Origin: a bacterium
GTDB taxonomy: Bacteria > Armatimonadota > UBA5829
Assembly (NCBI GenBank): GCA_021371935.1
Contig: JAJFVF010000010.1
Coordinates: forward strand, 95,910-159,909
Direction: 5' to 3'
DNA length: 64,000 nucleotides
This document shows, in pieces, positions 45,132 to 53,915 of this stretch; within the stretch, counting starts at the first letter, position 1; the number at the start of each line of letters is the position of its first letter. A program made the position numbers and the translations under genes. Under the pieces are notes generated by a model. That model saw nothing but the letters and a program-made list of their open reading frames with translations. It searched no databases and was not told where the DNA came from.

Positions 45132-45151
45132 AGGCCGCCATATGGCGGCCT
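45132..45151. terminator. Palindromic hairpin downstream of the G5/3D gene
   Basis: A 20-base perfect palindrome centred on CCATATGG (AGGCCGCCAT/ATGGCGGCCT), followed on the minus strand by only short T/A tracts. It probably marks the 3' end of the G5/3D gene. Confidence 0.5.
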
Positions 45152-45181
45152 TCGTAAACTATCCAGCTTGACAGGCGTGGA

Positions 45182-46024
45182 CTACTCCAGTATATGGACG
45201 TTTACTTTTTTACGTCCAAAACGGATTGCCTCACGATATGTGTCGAACCCGAGATCGATGCGGTTGCCCTGTATAGAGCGGCCTACATCGCCTGCAATAG
45301 CATGACCATAGCCCTCAATATAGAGCCTGGTCCCAAGACTAATTACATCCGGGTCGACGGCAACCACGCCATAGCCCGCTTTCATACCGCAACTTGTCCT
45401 GCCTGTCGCCCACTTTCCACAGCTTCTTGGGCCGGGATCATATGCGCTGGCAGACATTTTCAGCACGCGCTTTGTGCGGTATTCGCCGCGGCTGGTATAG
45501 CGGCCTTTTGAACCAATGCTGACCACCTTGTTCACGGGCTGCTTTACCACAACGCTCTCGACTTTGGTGCGCATTACGGGCACGCCGTCATGACAGCGGA
45601 CCTTGTAACGCACGACCTTTTCTCCACGAACCCCGTTCCTGGTCACTTTGACCACTCCCGGGCGCAGAGACTTAGTGAATGTTTTAACGGTCTCGAAACC
45701 GATAGGGCTCTTGATCTCCTCAATCGATTCTGAAACCCGAACAACCGTGATTTTCATCCCATCATGCGGCTGTCCATTCGTCGCAGGTGTGACCATATCG
45801 ATCGGTCCCACCACGATCCCTTCTTCCTTGAGGGTCGCGCCAACAGACGTCTGGGCGGTGCGTACCTGTCGTTCATTTCCATCATAGCGGATTTTGACAG
45901 TCACCGTTTCCAGGCGCTGGGCTTGCACGACGTCATCTCGGTTGGCTCCAACCGCCATCAGCATTGTCAGCATAATTACTGCCACTGCGGCGGTTCGCGC
46001 GAGCCGAAACTCTCGTCTTCGCAA
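45182..46024 (-). CDS. G5/3D-domain cell-wall protein (YabE-like, putative lytic enzyme)
   Basis: 280 residues from TTG at 46024, with AAAGGAGG 7 bases upstream. Order: membrane anchor or signal (about 8-28), a DUF348 ubiquitin-like domain (VTVKIRYDGNERQVRTAQTSVGATLKEEGI), a G5 domain (EIKSPIGFETVKTF to MRTKVESVVVKQPV) and a 3D domain with ASAYDPGP, GVVAVDP, GYGHAIAGDVG and NRIDLGFDTYREAIRFG. The 3D domain has the double-psi barrel of MltA-type transglycosylases and keeps its aspartates. Family members remodel peptidoglycan, as in Rpf/Sps proteins. Confidence 0.9.
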   Translation of the reverse strand: MRRREFRLARTAAVAVIMLTMLMAVGANRDDVVQAQRLETVTVKIRYDGNERQVRTAQTSVGATLKEEGIVVGPIDMVTPATNGQPHDGMKITVVRVSESIEEIKSPIGFETVKTFTKSLRPGVVKVTRNGVRGEKVVRYKVRCHDGVPVMRTKVESVVVKQPVNKVVSIGSKGRYTSRGEYRTKRVLKMSASAYDPGPRSCGKWATGRTSCGMKAGYGVVAVDPDVISLGTRLYIEGYGHAIAGDVGRSIQGNRIDLGFDTYREAIRFGRKKVNVHILE

Positions 46025-46122
46025 AACATCGCCTCCTTTCCCGCGCCAATTACCCATAGAGGATGCTATGTAAACCTTTTAGCCGTCACATAAGCGCCCG
46101 GCAACTGCCGCGAGAACATCCA

Positions 46123-46152
46123 ATGCTAACACATCAGTCGCTGCTCTGTCAA
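46123..46152 (-). promoter_or_regulatory. Putative promoter of the G5/3D gene
   Basis: On the minus strand TTGACA (46147-46152) and TAGCAT (46123-46128) are separated by 18 bases. Confidence 0.45.
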
Positions 46153-46183
46153 ATTTACCGGCCATACGCTCTGACCACTCGCG

Positions 46184-46212
46184 TTGACAGTTCACGTGAG
46201 CCGAGATAAAAT
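46184..46212 (+). promoter_or_regulatory. Sigma-70 promoter of the ABC-F gene
   Basis: TTGACA (46184-46189), an exact 17-base spacer and TAAAAT (46207-46212). The transcript should begin near 46219, only about 48 bases before the start codon. Confidence 0.75.
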
Positions 46213-46225
46213 AAGTGTGGAAAAG

Positions 46226-46254
46226 GGCCGCGGAATAGCGCATTGTCCGCGGCC
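46226..46254 (+). promoter_or_regulatory. Leader hairpin before the ABC-F start
   Basis: A perfect 9-bp stem, GGCCGCGGA (46226-46234) with TCCGCGGCC (46246-46254), is followed by TTT. It fills most of the short leader and ends 12 bases before ATG 46267, where no Shine-Dalgarno sequence is visible. It could attenuate transcription or control ribosome access. Confidence 0.55.
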
Positions 46255-46266
46255 TTTGCTGCGAAT

Positions 46267-48168
46267 ATGGCTATTTTAACACTCTCCAATATAAAAAAAT
46301 CCTACGGCACCCGTGATCTCTTTGATGACGTTTCGCTTCTTGTAAATGAACGTGAGCGCACAGCTCTGATTGGGGCGAACGGCACCGGCAAGACCACACT
46401 GCTCAAGATAATTTGTAGTCAGGAGTCTGCGGACGACGGGACAGTCAACAAAGAGAGCGGGACCACGATCGGTTATCTGCCGCAGGAAGTCGATCTGCCG
46501 GAGACATCGGAGATGCTGCCCGCCGTGGTGGGCGTGACGCCGGAGATATATGAATGCGCCTGCGAGCTAGCCGACCTGGATAGAAAGATGAAGCACTCGA
46601 CAGGTGAGCAGGCCCATATTCTCGGCAGCAGATATGCGGAGATCAGCCATCGGTTCGACAATCTGCGCGGATTCGATTATCAGGTTCAGGCGAAAGCTAT
46701 ACTGTTGGGGCTGGGTTTCGAGGAGTCGGACCTTGTCAAACCAGTGCAGACTCTCAGCGGCGGCCAGAAGACCAGGGCAGCGCTGGCAAGGCTGCTGCTT
46801 TTGTCACCGGATCTGTTGCTGCTTGACGAGCCTACCAACCATCTGGACATACAGGCCTGCGAATGGCTCCAGGAATATCTGCAGGACAGATATAAAGGCG
46901 CTGCGCTCATAGTCAGTCATGATCGCTACTTTATGGACAGGGTAGTGGGAAAAGTGTTCGAGCTGGACTTTGGAACGGTCTCGACCTACAAAGGCAATTA
47001 TTCATCCTTTGCGAAACAAAAGGAAGCCCGCATCGAAGAGCAGCGCAGGCTCTATAAGGAGCAGCAGAAGGAAATAGCGCGCATCGAGACAGCCATACAG
47101 ACTCTTTTTTCGGACCGCAAGTTCAGCAGGCGCGATTCAAAGATCAAGCAGCTCGAACGCATCAATCGGGTGCAGGCTGTGGGCAGCCAGCGGACAGTCA
47201 AGGTCCATTTTGCATCGGCTGTGCGCAGCGGTCGTGAAGTCCTCAGGCTTGTGAATCTCACAAAAGGCTATCCCGGAAGGCAGTTGTTTACGAATGCCGA
47301 CTACGTAGTCGAGCGCGGGCGCAAGATAGGCATTGTCGGGCCGAACGGCAGCGGCAAGACCACCCTGCTCAAGATCATAGACGGGCGTGAAGATGCAGAT
47401 TCGGGAGAAGTCATATTCGGCCACAATGTGGAGCCGGTATACTTCGCGCAGGAGTTCGACCATCTGGTCCCCACTCGCAGCGTATTGGAAGAACTGTTGG
47501 CGGATTCGAGCCTGAATGCCGTGCAGGCTCGCGATCTGCTGGCAAAGTTTCTCTTTATGGGCGACGATGCTTTCAAGAAAGTGGAAGTGCTCTCCGGTGG
47601 CGAGATGTGCAGGCTGGCGCTTGCGAAGGTCCTCGCGTCCAGCCCGAACTTACTCTTGCTCGATGAGCCGACCAACCATCTCGACATCGCATCTCGTGAG
47701 GCTCTGGAAAATGCATTGAGGGCATACGACGGCACTGTGATTGCTGCTTCTCACGACCGCTATCTGCTCGATGCCATAGCCGATGAGATCATAGAAATAA
47801 AGGATGGCGAGTTTACGACTTATCTGGGCAATTACTCGAGCTATCGCGATAAAGCGAATCCGTCACAAGTTGTTGTGCTTGAATCCAAGCCCGAGCCAGT
47901 GAAAGAGCGGCCGGTTACGTCCCTGCGCGAGATGGAACGCAGAAAACGTGAGCTTGCAAAGCAGCAGACAATGCTTGAGAGTCAGATCCATCAAGTCGAG
48001 GATAGAATGCGCGAAATAACCGAAGCTCTGGGCAGCGAGGAGACATATCGCAACGGCTCCGCCAAAGATATGTCGACGGAATATGACAGACTTTCCGAGC
48101 AGTTGTCTGCGCTTTACACAGACTGGGAGAGCGTGATGTCTGAAATCGCAACGTCTGAAAATGCATAA
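46267..48168 (+). CDS. ABC-F family ATPase (ribosome-associated type)
   Basis: 633 residues from the ATG at 46267 (MAILTLSNIKKSYG); eight codons of a longer in-frame reading lie inside the leader hairpin. It has two ABC domains: GANGTGKTT with LSGGQKTRAALA and LLLLDEPTNHLDI, and GPNGSGKTT with LSGGEMCRLALA and LLLLDEPTNHLDI. A basic linker of about 80 residues (RRLYKEQQKEIARIE to NRVQAVGSQRTVKV) separates them, and a C-terminal coiled coil (about 560-630) follows. There are no membrane spans. ABC-F proteins act on the ribosome in translation quality control or antibiotic protection. Confidence 0.94.
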   Translation: MAILTLSNIKKSYGTRDLFDDVSLLVNERERTALIGANGTGKTTLLKIICSQESADDGTVNKESGTTIGYLPQEVDLPETSEMLPAVVGVTPEIYECACELADLDRKMKHSTGEQAHILGSRYAEISHRFDNLRGFDYQVQAKAILLGLGFEESDLVKPVQTLSGGQKTRAALARLLLLSPDLLLLDEPTNHLDIQACEWLQEYLQDRYKGAALIVSHDRYFMDRVVGKVFELDFGTVSTYKGNYSSFAKQKEARIEEQRRLYKEQQKEIARIETAIQTLFSDRKFSRRDSKIKQLERINRVQAVGSQRTVKVHFASAVRSGREVLRLVNLTKGYPGRQLFTNADYVVERGRKIGIVGPNGSGKTTLLKIIDGREDADSGEVIFGHNVEPVYFAQEFDHLVPTRSVLEELLADSSLNAVQARDLLAKFLFMGDDAFKKVEVLSGGEMCRLALAKVLASSPNLLLLDEPTNHLDIASREALENALRAYDGTVIAASHDRYLLDAIADEIIEIKDGEFTTYLGNYSSYRDKANPSQVVVLESKPEPVKERPVTSLREMERRKRELAKQQTMLESQIHQVEDRMREITEALGSEETYRNGSAKDMSTEYDRLSEQLSALYTDWESVMSEIATSENA

Positions 48169-48243
48169 CCCCTAATATGCACAGCTTGCTTGTCACATCA
48201 CTTGCTGATAGAATATCACCATCACATTTTTTGAGGGGACATC

Positions 48244-48807
48244 ATGGACCTGAAAGAAGCTCTTTACACTCGACGTTCGATGCGCGCATATCAGGACAAA
48301 CCGGTGGACCGTGCAACTATTGAGCAGTTGATAGATGCAGCGATCCAGGCTCCAAGCGCAATGAACACTCAGCCGTGTGCATTTGCTGTCATCCAGGACA
48401 AAGCTCTGCTTGACGATCTGTCGGAGAAAACTAAAGCACATCTGCTGAGCGTTCTCGACCGGATGCCAGCGCTCGAAAGATATCGCGAGGCTATGCAGAG
48501 CCCGGACTACAATGTGTTCTACAATGCTCCTGCGCTGGTAATAGTCTGCGCAAAGCCCAACGTCAGCCCGGTGCCAGAAGTCGATTGCACCCTTGCCGCA
48601 GAGAACATGATGCTTATGGCGCGAGGAATGGGACTTGGAAGCTGCTGGATAGGCTTCCTTGCAATGTATCTGAGCAGTCCCGACACAAAGGCCGCACTGG
48701 GTATTCCGGCGGATTATACGGTTGTCGCACCAATAATTCTGGGTTATCCCGCGATTGAGTTTTTCGAGATGGAGAAAAACCCGCCGGAGATGATTTTCTG
48801 GAAATAG
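48244..48807 (+). CDS. Nitroreductase-family flavoprotein
   Basis: 187 residues. The FMN-binding start is [38 protein letters not shown], followed by [20 protein letters not shown] and GYPAIE. Family members reduce nitro compounds, quinones or flavins with NAD(P)H. Its last residues lack the usual RK-rich end. GAGGGG precedes the ATG. It stands alone, 75 bases after the ABC-F gene. Confidence 0.92.
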   Translation: MDLKEALYTRRSMRAYQDKPVDRATIEQLIDAAIQAPSAMNTQPCAFAVIQDKALLDDLSEKTKAHLLSVLDRMPALERYREAMQSPDYNVFYNAPALVIVCAKPNVSPVPEVDCTLAAENMMLMARGMGLGSCWIGFLAMYLSSPDTKAALGIPADYTVVAPIILGYPAIEFFEMEKNPPEMIFWK

Positions 48808-48816
48808 AGCAGGCAG

Positions 48817-49221
48817 TTACTTGCCGGAGGTGTATTTCCTCATTACATATGAAAGTATGAGACCTACCAGAAACGGTGAGAGCAGATATGCGCTACGTAT
48901 TCCGACGGAATTGATGAAGTCTATGAAATCCCAATCGAAATCAGTAATCAGTCGTGATGTGGGCACGTAAAAAATAGTGGCGGCAAGTACGAGCAGGGTA
49001 TATATCTTGGCTCGAACGGAATAATTAGGCTCTCGCCAGCCGGCTCCTGCAAAGAGTGCGACGGTTGCGAATAGCAGATAGATGCCGCAGAGCACAATCT
49101 TCGATGAATGGTCCGGCAGCGCAAGTGCGAGCACGGTTGTTGGAACAGCGAAAACAAGGATTATGGCCAGCACCTGAACTATCAACACGACAGCATCGTC
49201 GTTTTTGAGGTCACGAAACAT
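48817..49221 (-). CDS. Four-helix hypothetical membrane protein
   Basis: 134 residues with four predicted membrane spans (about 12-35, 42-62, 73-88 and 108-127) and short loops. No family or motif is recognised. It converges with the nitroreductase gene, 9 bases apart. Confidence 0.6.
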   Translation of the reverse strand: MFRDLKNDDAVVLIVQVLAIILVFAVPTTVLALALPDHSSKIVLCGIYLLFATVALFAGAGWREPNYSVRAKIYTLLVLAATIFYVPTSRLITDFDWDFIDFINSVGIRSAYLLSPFLVGLILSYVMRKYTSGK

Positions 49222-49315
49222 ACACGGTCCTCCCGCTGCGGATATATTGACATTATACGATAGATTCCGGCTTTGTCAATTTGGGGTATCACATTGTCAA
49301 GATAGGGGAAATTAT

Positions 49316-50287
49316 ATGGCAAACTGGTTTGAGGACAATTCATACAGCATCGGTCGAACGCCCCTGGTCAGGATCAACCGGATCACGAAGGGTGCAAAGG
49401 CGACTGTTCTGGCGAAGATAGAGGGTAGGAACCCGGCATATTCGGTAAAGTGCAGAGTCGGGGCGTCGATGATATGGACGGCTGAGATGGACGGCTCGCT
49501 CAAGCATGGCAAGGTGATCGTGGAGCCAACCAGCGGCAATACGGGCATTGCGCTTGCATTCGTCGGCGCGGCCAGGGGTTATCCGGTAATCCTTACCATG
49601 CCTGAGACTATGAGCATCGAGCGGCGCAAAGTGTTGATGGCCTTAGGGGCAAAGATCGAACTCACGGATGGCGCACTGGGGATGAAAGGCTCGATAGATC
49701 GTGCTGAACAGATGGTCGAATCCGACCCGGACAAATTCTTTATGCCCCAGCAGTTCAAGAACCCAGCAAACCCCCAGATTCATGAAGAGACCACCGGTCC
49801 TGAAATTTGGGACGATACAGACGGCAACGTGGATGTGCTGGTGGCTGGAGTAGGGACTGGCGGCACGATAACGGGCATCTCGCGGTTCTTCAAGTGTGTC
49901 AAAGGAAAGCAAATCACATCTATCGCTGTAGAACCTGCAGAGTCACCTGTGCTTACTCAGACGATTATGGACCAGCCGATAAAACCGGGTACGCATAAGA
50001 TTCAAGGGATAGGGGCTGGTTTTGTGCCTGAGGTTTTGGACCTTTCGCTGATAGACAGAGTGGAGACTGTCGCCAGTGACGAAGCAATCGAGTATGCGCG
50101 TAGGCTCCCGCGTGAAGAGGGCATTCTGGTCGGCATATCATGTGGAGCAGCTATGGCTGTGGCGGATCGGGTTGCGCGCATGGACGAGTTCGAGGGCAAG
50201 AATATAGTCGTAATCCTGCCGGACGCTGCTGAGCGATATATGAGCACGGTGCTTTTCGAGGGCGTGGAGAAGAACGGCATTATATAG
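49316..50287 (+). CDS. cysK: Cysteine synthase A (O-acetylserine sulfhydrylase)
   Basis: 323 residues from the ATG at 49316, with AGGGGAA 6 bases upstream; an in-frame longer reading to 49205 overlaps the divergent neighbour and is rejected. The PLP lysine lies in [16 protein letters not shown], the CysK-type signature. [19 protein letters not shown] (substrate loop) and the phosphate loop [14 protein letters not shown] follow. It makes cysteine from O-acetylserine and sulfide. No sulfate-assimilation genes or S-box leader are adjacent. It ends on a strong terminator. Confidence 0.96.
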   Translation: MANWFEDNSYSIGRTPLVRINRITKGAKATVLAKIEGRNPAYSVKCRVGASMIWTAEMDGSLKHGKVIVEPTSGNTGIALAFVGAARGYPVILTMPETMSIERRKVLMALGAKIELTDGALGMKGSIDRAEQMVESDPDKFFMPQQFKNPANPQIHEETTGPEIWDDTDGNVDVLVAGVGTGGTITGISRFFKCVKGKQITSIAVEPAESPVLTQTIMDQPIKPGTHKIQGIGAGFVPEVLDLSLIDRVETVASDEAIEYARRLPREEGILVGISCGAAMAVADRVARMDEFEGKNIVVILPDAAERYMSTVLFEGVEKNGII

Positions 50288-50350
50288 GTGGAAAGCCGGC
50301 AAATTTGAATATTGAGGCAGAGCAGTTATATAATTGCTCTGCTCTTTTTT
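50288..50350 (+). terminator. cysK terminator, member of a repeated family
   Basis: GCAGAGCA (50317-50324) pairs with TGCTCTGC (50335-50342), followed by TCTTTTTT. The upstream stretch GGCAAATTTGAATATT-AGGCAGAGC recurs at 51371-51442 and 53391-53476. Confidence 0.8.
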
Positions 50351-50402
50351 GCATCTTGAAATAAGAATGCAAGAAGAAAGTTGATCATCGGCAGAGGTAA
50401 AA

Positions 50403-51365
50403 ATGTCTGTATTAAAGATCAATATGACCTACCAATGCACCGCGAAATGTCGCCACTGCAGGTTCGCATGTGACCAAAGTCCGCATAGTATTGTAGATTT
50501 CGACCTTGTGATGCAGTGTATCGACACATTGCAGAAGCATAACAATCTGGAGTTGGTTGTGCTCCTCGGTGGAGAACCCGGTTTGGTTGCCGAGATGACT
50601 CATACGCTGGTGTCTGAAGTTCGAAAGCGCGGTATATGTGCGCGTGTTGAAACAAACGCTTCATGGGCTACAAGTGAAGAGGCAGCATACTCGTTTCTTG
50701 ACAAGCTTTATTCTCAAGACTGTGCCGTAATGTTCAGTCTGGACTCATTCCATGAGCCGTTTGTTCCGCTGGATAACGTCGAACGTGCCATCCGTGTCTC
50801 AGAAGAGTTTGATGGATTTTACAATCTGGAAGTTGCATACATGGCTGGGCCAGGCAGTTCCAATGTTGCCGATTTGCGCACAGACCAGCTTCTAGCGGAG
50901 TTGTCACGCAGATTGGGACATCTGCCTCGAGAAATATACCGCGGCAATATTTTTTTTACCGGCCAAGCTGCTTACACACTGGCTGACAGTGTGGCGGTCG
51001 GTCGAGGAGTGCCAAAAGATATCTGTGATACGGCTCCCTGGTGGAATAACGGCTCGTTTTCATCACTCGAATTGCTTATACTCGACTCTGAGGGATATCT
51101 CAGCAAAGGCTGCAATGTCGCTATCGGAAATATCAAGCATACCCCTGTGCTGGATGTTATCAGATCGTTCGACGCCCATCAACACCCCGTCTTTTCGACA
51201 TTGATCAAAAGCGGTCCATTCGGATTGGCAGAAGAAGCATCAAGGCTGGGCTATACCATCAAAACCGATTACGCAGACAAATGCCACTTGTGTCAGGAAG
51301 CAAGGGACGTACTTGAGGCTGCATACCCCGAGTATATAATTCCCATTCGCCGCTTTCAAAGCTAA
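50403..51365 (+). CDS. Radical SAM protein of unknown function
   Basis: 320 residues. The [4Fe-4S]/SAM motif CTAKCRHC (CxxxCxxC) lies at about residues 12-19. LLGGEPGL and VETNASW are the usual radical SAM strands, and FSLDSFHEP follows. The C-terminal third has further cysteines (ICDTAP, KGCNVAIGN, DKCHLCQEA), suggesting a SPASM/twitch-type auxiliary cluster. Such proteins often modify peptides or act in cofactor synthesis. No short precursor peptide gene was found beside it. AGAGG precedes the ATG. Confidence 0.85.
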   Translation: MSVLKINMTYQCTAKCRHCRFACDQSPHSIVDFDLVMQCIDTLQKHNNLELVVLLGGEPGLVAEMTHTLVSEVRKRGICARVETNASWATSEEAAYSFLDKLYSQDCAVMFSLDSFHEPFVPLDNVERAIRVSEEFDGFYNLEVAYMAGPGSSNVADLRTDQLLAELSRRLGHLPREIYRGNIFFTGQAAYTLADSVAVGRGVPKDICDTAPWWNNGSFSSLELLILDSEGYLSKGCNVAIGNIKHTPVLDVIRSFDAHQHPVFSTLIKSGPFGLAEEASRLGYTIKTDYADKCHLCQEARDVLEAAYPEYIIPIRRFQS

Positions 51366-51370
51366 TGACT

Positions 51371-51442
51371 TGCCAGAAAAGTTCCAGAATCGTCCAGCCA
51401 GGGGAGCCAGCAAATTTGAAGATTAAGGCAGAGCTCTGCCTT
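51371..51442. repeat. Terminator-like intergenic repeat
   Basis: AGAAAAGTTCCAGAATCGTC, CAGC and GGGGAG blocks are followed by GCAAATTTGAAGATT and the 18-base palindrome AAGGCAGAGCTCTGCCTT (51425-51442). It is the same unit as at 53391-53476, with the hairpin loop lost. Confidence 0.6.
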
Positions 51443-51501
51443 TTGTGCGTCGGAATGATTGGAGGGATTTCGGGAAAAGAGATTCCTGAAACAACGAAAG
51501 C

Positions 51502-51975
51502 ATGCCTGAGAAGAAATATCCTACACTGATCCACGAACGCGTGGCGCTCGCGCGGGCAGGCGAGAATCCCACAGTCATCTGTCGTATGCGGTCTGGCTGG
51601 GTTGTGCTCGGCGACGATCAAAGACTGCGGGGATATACGCTGCTGCTCGCGGATCCGATCTGCGATAATCTCAACGATCTATCGTTTGAAGCACGTACAC
51701 AATTCCTACTCGACATGTCGATTGTGGGCGACGCTCTAATGGAGACCTTGGACGCTTCACTTATCAACTATTCCATACTCGGCAACCTAGATCGCGCTCT
51801 CCATGTACACATTCATCCGCGCTATGATCACGAGGCCCCTGAAGATCGCAGACACTTGCCATTCATCTATGGTCTGCGGAATGATGCACGCGTTGACTTC
51901 AATCTCGAAAGAGACCGACACCTTATGAGTGACATTAGGGATGCCATTGCGAAGCGGACGGAGATCATCAGCTAA
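51502..51975 (+). CDS. HIT-family nucleotide hydrolase
   Basis: 157 residues. The histidine triad HVHIHPRY lies at about residue 102, preceded by the conserved YTLLLADP and NYSILGN strands. By family it hydrolyses dinucleoside polyphosphates or AMP-linked substrates. A TTTCGGGAA/TTCCTGAAA hairpin lies immediately before the ATG, and no ribosome site is visible. Its TAA stop is formed by the left end of the 100-bp repeat that follows. Confidence 0.85.
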   Translation: MPEKKYPTLIHERVALARAGENPTVICRMRSGWVVLGDDQRLRGYTLLLADPICDNLNDLSFEARTQFLLDMSIVGDALMETLDASLINYSILGNLDRALHVHIHPRYDHEAPEDRRHLPFIYGLRNDARVDFNLERDRHLMSDIRDAIAKRTEIIS

Positions 51976-52070
51976 GTAAAACACGGCCATAAACTTGTAT
52001 AAAGGCGCGTATTCTAGATATACGATATTCAGACCGAGACGTGCAATTTACTTAGCATAAATTGCTTAGC
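51971..52070. repeat. MITE-like repeat, copy D (100 bp)
   Basis: It begins GCTAAGTAAAACACGGCCAT and ends GCATAAATTGCTTAGC. The terminal inverted repeats GCTAAG ... CTTAGC are perfect over 6 bases and continue imperfectly. It is the best-preserved copy. The HIT gene stop codon is in its first bases. Confidence 0.72.
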
Positions 52071-52260
52071 GAGGAGACTACTGCTGCTGGGTGTTTACTT
52101 GATTCGGGAAGCCCTTTTTCGCTACACTGCTTCTGCGAGAAAAGTTCTAAAGTCGTCCAGCCTGAGGAGTAAGTTCAAAAACGTTCTGGGTCAGGATTCA
52201 CTAATCCTGAAGTGTGCGACCTGTGTATGGGAAGCAAGCATCAGAAATTATTGGCGTTGA
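52071..52260. other. Intergenic spacer with decayed repeats
   Basis: It contains a partial copy of the AGAAAAGTTCnnAAnTCGTCCAGC block (52137-52165) and the hairpin half TCTGGGTCAGGATT-ACTAATCCTGA (about 52179-52208). No gene is seen. Confidence 0.4.
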
Positions 52261-52719
52261 ATGAGAAAAGTTTTGCATGAGTTTGAGACAACAATAGTCA
52301 GACTGCCGGGCAAAATGGCCTGGCCGGTGTTTTATATACCAACATCTTTCACGGACACCACCGGCACCAGGGGTCGTATCAATGTGCTTGCTACAGTCGA
52401 CGGCGCTGAGTTTCGCGCAACGCTGCTTCCCAGCAGCAATGTGCATTACCTTGTCTACAACAAAGCGATGCGCGAACACTGCGGCAAAAAAATCGGAGAT
52501 ACTGTGCACGTATTATTGGAAATTGACGATCAGCCGCGCGAACTGGAGTTATCCGATGATGTTGCAGATGCGCTTGCAGCAAGCGAAACTGCTGTCAAAA
52601 AATTTGCGGCGCTTCCATACTATATTCGCAGAGAAGAAATAAACAAAATCAACTCTGCCAAAATGCAGCCTACGCGCGAGAAACGGATAAAAGCTCTGGT
52701 AGAAAAATTTAGTAAATGA
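52261..52719 (+). CDS. DUF1905 / YdeI-OmdA-like protein
   Basis: 152 residues. The N-terminal DUF1905 beta-barrel-like domain has GRINVLATVDGAEFRATLLP and CGKKIGDTVHVLLE. The C-terminal YdeI/OmpD-associated helix has FAALPYYIRREEINKINSAKMQPTREKRIKALVEKF. YdeI-type proteins are linked to cationic peptide or bacteriocin resistance in some bacteria, but the mechanism is not established. It is monocistronic; a hairpin follows. Confidence 0.82.
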   Translation: MRKVLHEFETTIVRLPGKMAWPVFYIPTSFTDTTGTRGRINVLATVDGAEFRATLLPSSNVHYLVYNKAMREHCGKKIGDTVHVLLEIDDQPRELELSDDVADALAASETAVKKFAALPYYIRREEINKINSAKMQPTREKRIKALVEKFSK

Positions 52720-52738
52720 CCAGGCAGAAAGCTATGAG

Positions 52739-52766
52739 GCCGTCTCAAAAGTTAATGGGAGACGGC
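52739..52766 (+). terminator. Terminator of the YdeI-like gene
   Basis: GCCGTCTC (52739-52746) pairs with GAGACGGC (52759-52766), followed by TTCTATAT, a weak T-tract. Confidence 0.6.
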
Positions 52767-52843
52767 TTCTATATCTAGGTCTGCTTAGCAATGTCAAAGG
52801 CCTTAACAGACTGTTCTGCAGAACAACAATGAGCGAGGTTAGT

Positions 52844-53322
52844 ATGAATACAAAGGAAGACCAATATCCTATCCTCTGTAGTGAATTCGTGCGGATGGCA
52901 ACGGATATATTGTCTCATTTCACGGATGTTGTGCATGAATGGTCGGTCGACGAAGATGGAAATCACTGCATTTTCCTAAGAGGTCTGATGATGGGTTCGA
53001 TATTACGGTGGAGGTTTTTAGCAACGAGATTATCGTCAGCGCTGATGGGCCGCACTTCCATTTCGACCAGGTGGAGTCGCCGGAGGATACGGTGAACGAT
53101 GCATTAGGCCTGACGAGAGATTTGCTGAGTCCAGACATGCGTATCTTGCAAAAGTGTACGAATGGCAAGCCATACAAATGGTCACTGCAGGTTTTGCGTA
53201 ACGGGACTTGGCATACAGAACAGACCATGGGTCTTCTTGTCTTTAATATTATTGGAAAAAGAAGTGAAAGAGTTTTCACAAACAGACTTCTGCCAGGAAG
53301 GCTCAATACTTCCGATGCATAA
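52844..53322 (+). pseudogene. Frameshifted hypothetical gene
   Basis: Reading frame 1 from ATG 52844 (GAGG 7 bases upstream) encodes MNTKEDQYPILCSEFVRMAT to GNHCIFLR. It then becomes arginine-rich nonsense after about 52985. Another frame continues sensibly from RSDDGFDITVEVFSNEIIVS to the stop at 53322, including GPHFHFDQVES and YKWSLQVLRNGTWHTEQTMG. Joining them at TTTCCTAAGAGG (about 52972-52984) gives one protein of about 160 residues. It could be a recent pseudogene, a programmed shift or a sequencing error. The family is not recognised. Confidence 0.65.
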
Positions 53323-53390
53323 GTCGTTTTCGCTGAGCGAGATCATTGGATGCCAAAATCAGGAAAACACCTCGGTCTACGCCGCCTGAG

Positions 53391-53476
53391 CCAGAAAAGT
53401 TCAAAATCGTCCAGCAGGGGGAGTTGCAAATTTGAATATCAAGGCAGAGCGGCTGTATAATTGCTCTGCCTTTTTT
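53391..53476 (+). terminator. Terminator-like intergenic repeat
   Basis: AGAAAAGTTCAAAATCGTCC, AGC and GGGGGAG blocks precede GCAAATTTGAATATC. Then AAGGCAGAGC (53441-53450) pairs with GCTCTGCCTT (53463-53472), followed by a six-T run. It is the most complete copy of the family. Confidence 0.75.
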
Positions 53477-53481
53477 GTTCC

Positions 53482-53517
53482 ATTCTGGGTCAGGATTTCC
53501 AAATCCTGACCCAGAAT
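53482..53517. terminator. 17-bp perfect hairpin, bidirectional
   Basis: ATTCTGGGTCAGGATTT (53482-53498) and AAATCCTGACCCAGAAT (53501-53517) leave only CC between them. It lies between the frameshifted gene and the converging STAS gene. It belongs to the GGTCAGGATT-core palindromes also seen at about 52179 and 29291. Confidence 0.7.
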
Positions 53518-53526
53518 ATTTGCAGA

Positions 53527-53910
53527 TTATGCGCTCAGAGCCATCTCTTTTGGCTTGCCGAGCAGATCGAGCGCTTCCGGGACTGTGTGGACTGTCGGGA
53601 CAATCTTATCCAGCTTGAGCAGATTGAACGCACGCTCCACGGACGGCGGCAGACCCACAACCACCAGGGATTTTCCCGCCGATTCTGCATGCCTGAACTG
53701 CCTGACGATCCACCTGTAGCCGGGAGTCTCGACGTATTTAGACCGGCTGAGGTCGAGAATGAGGTTTCTGGACTCGATCATCGGTGAGTTAACGAAATGC
53801 GCAAGCGCTTGGGTTGTTCCCTCATCGCATGCTCCTTCGGGTCGGACTATTGCGTAACCATCCGAGACGCTGTAGTGAATCTGGTGACCTGTAATACGTG
53901 CTGTAGGCAT
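53527..53910 (-). CDS. STAS-domain protein (anti-sigma-factor-antagonist-like)
   Basis: 127 residues with one STAS domain: YAIVRPEGACDEGTTQALAHFV, NLILDLSRSKYVETPGYRWIVRQF and KSLVVVGLPPSVERAFNLLKLD. In SpoIIAA-type proteins the phospho-serine motif is DSSG; here it is ETPG, so Thr is the only possible acceptor and regulation may differ. No kinase or phosphatase gene is adjacent. The gene begins 6 bases after a c-di-AMP riboswitch. This suggests its level follows the c-di-AMP signal for cell wall, osmotic or DNA-integrity state. Confidence 0.85.
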   Translation of the reverse strand: MPTARITGHQIHYSVSDGYAIVRPEGACDEGTTQALAHFVNSPMIESRNLILDLSRSKYVETPGYRWIVRQFRHAESAGKSLVVVGLPPSVERAFNLLKLDKIVPTVHTVPEALDLLGKPKEMALSA

Positions 53911-53915
53911 ATTTT

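Noticed and set aside
46058..46180. c-di-AMP riboswitch before the G5/3D cell-wall gene, a common target of that class
   Set aside because: The conserved ydaO blocks are absent; only a promoter-like pair is seen.
49222..49315. SAM or T-box leader before cysK
   Set aside because: The short gap lacks the conserved stems of either; only a plain promoter-like region is visible.
50288..53476. Repeated intergenic units as a CRISPR array
   Set aside because: Copies are separated by whole genes, spacing is irregular and no cas gene is in the window.
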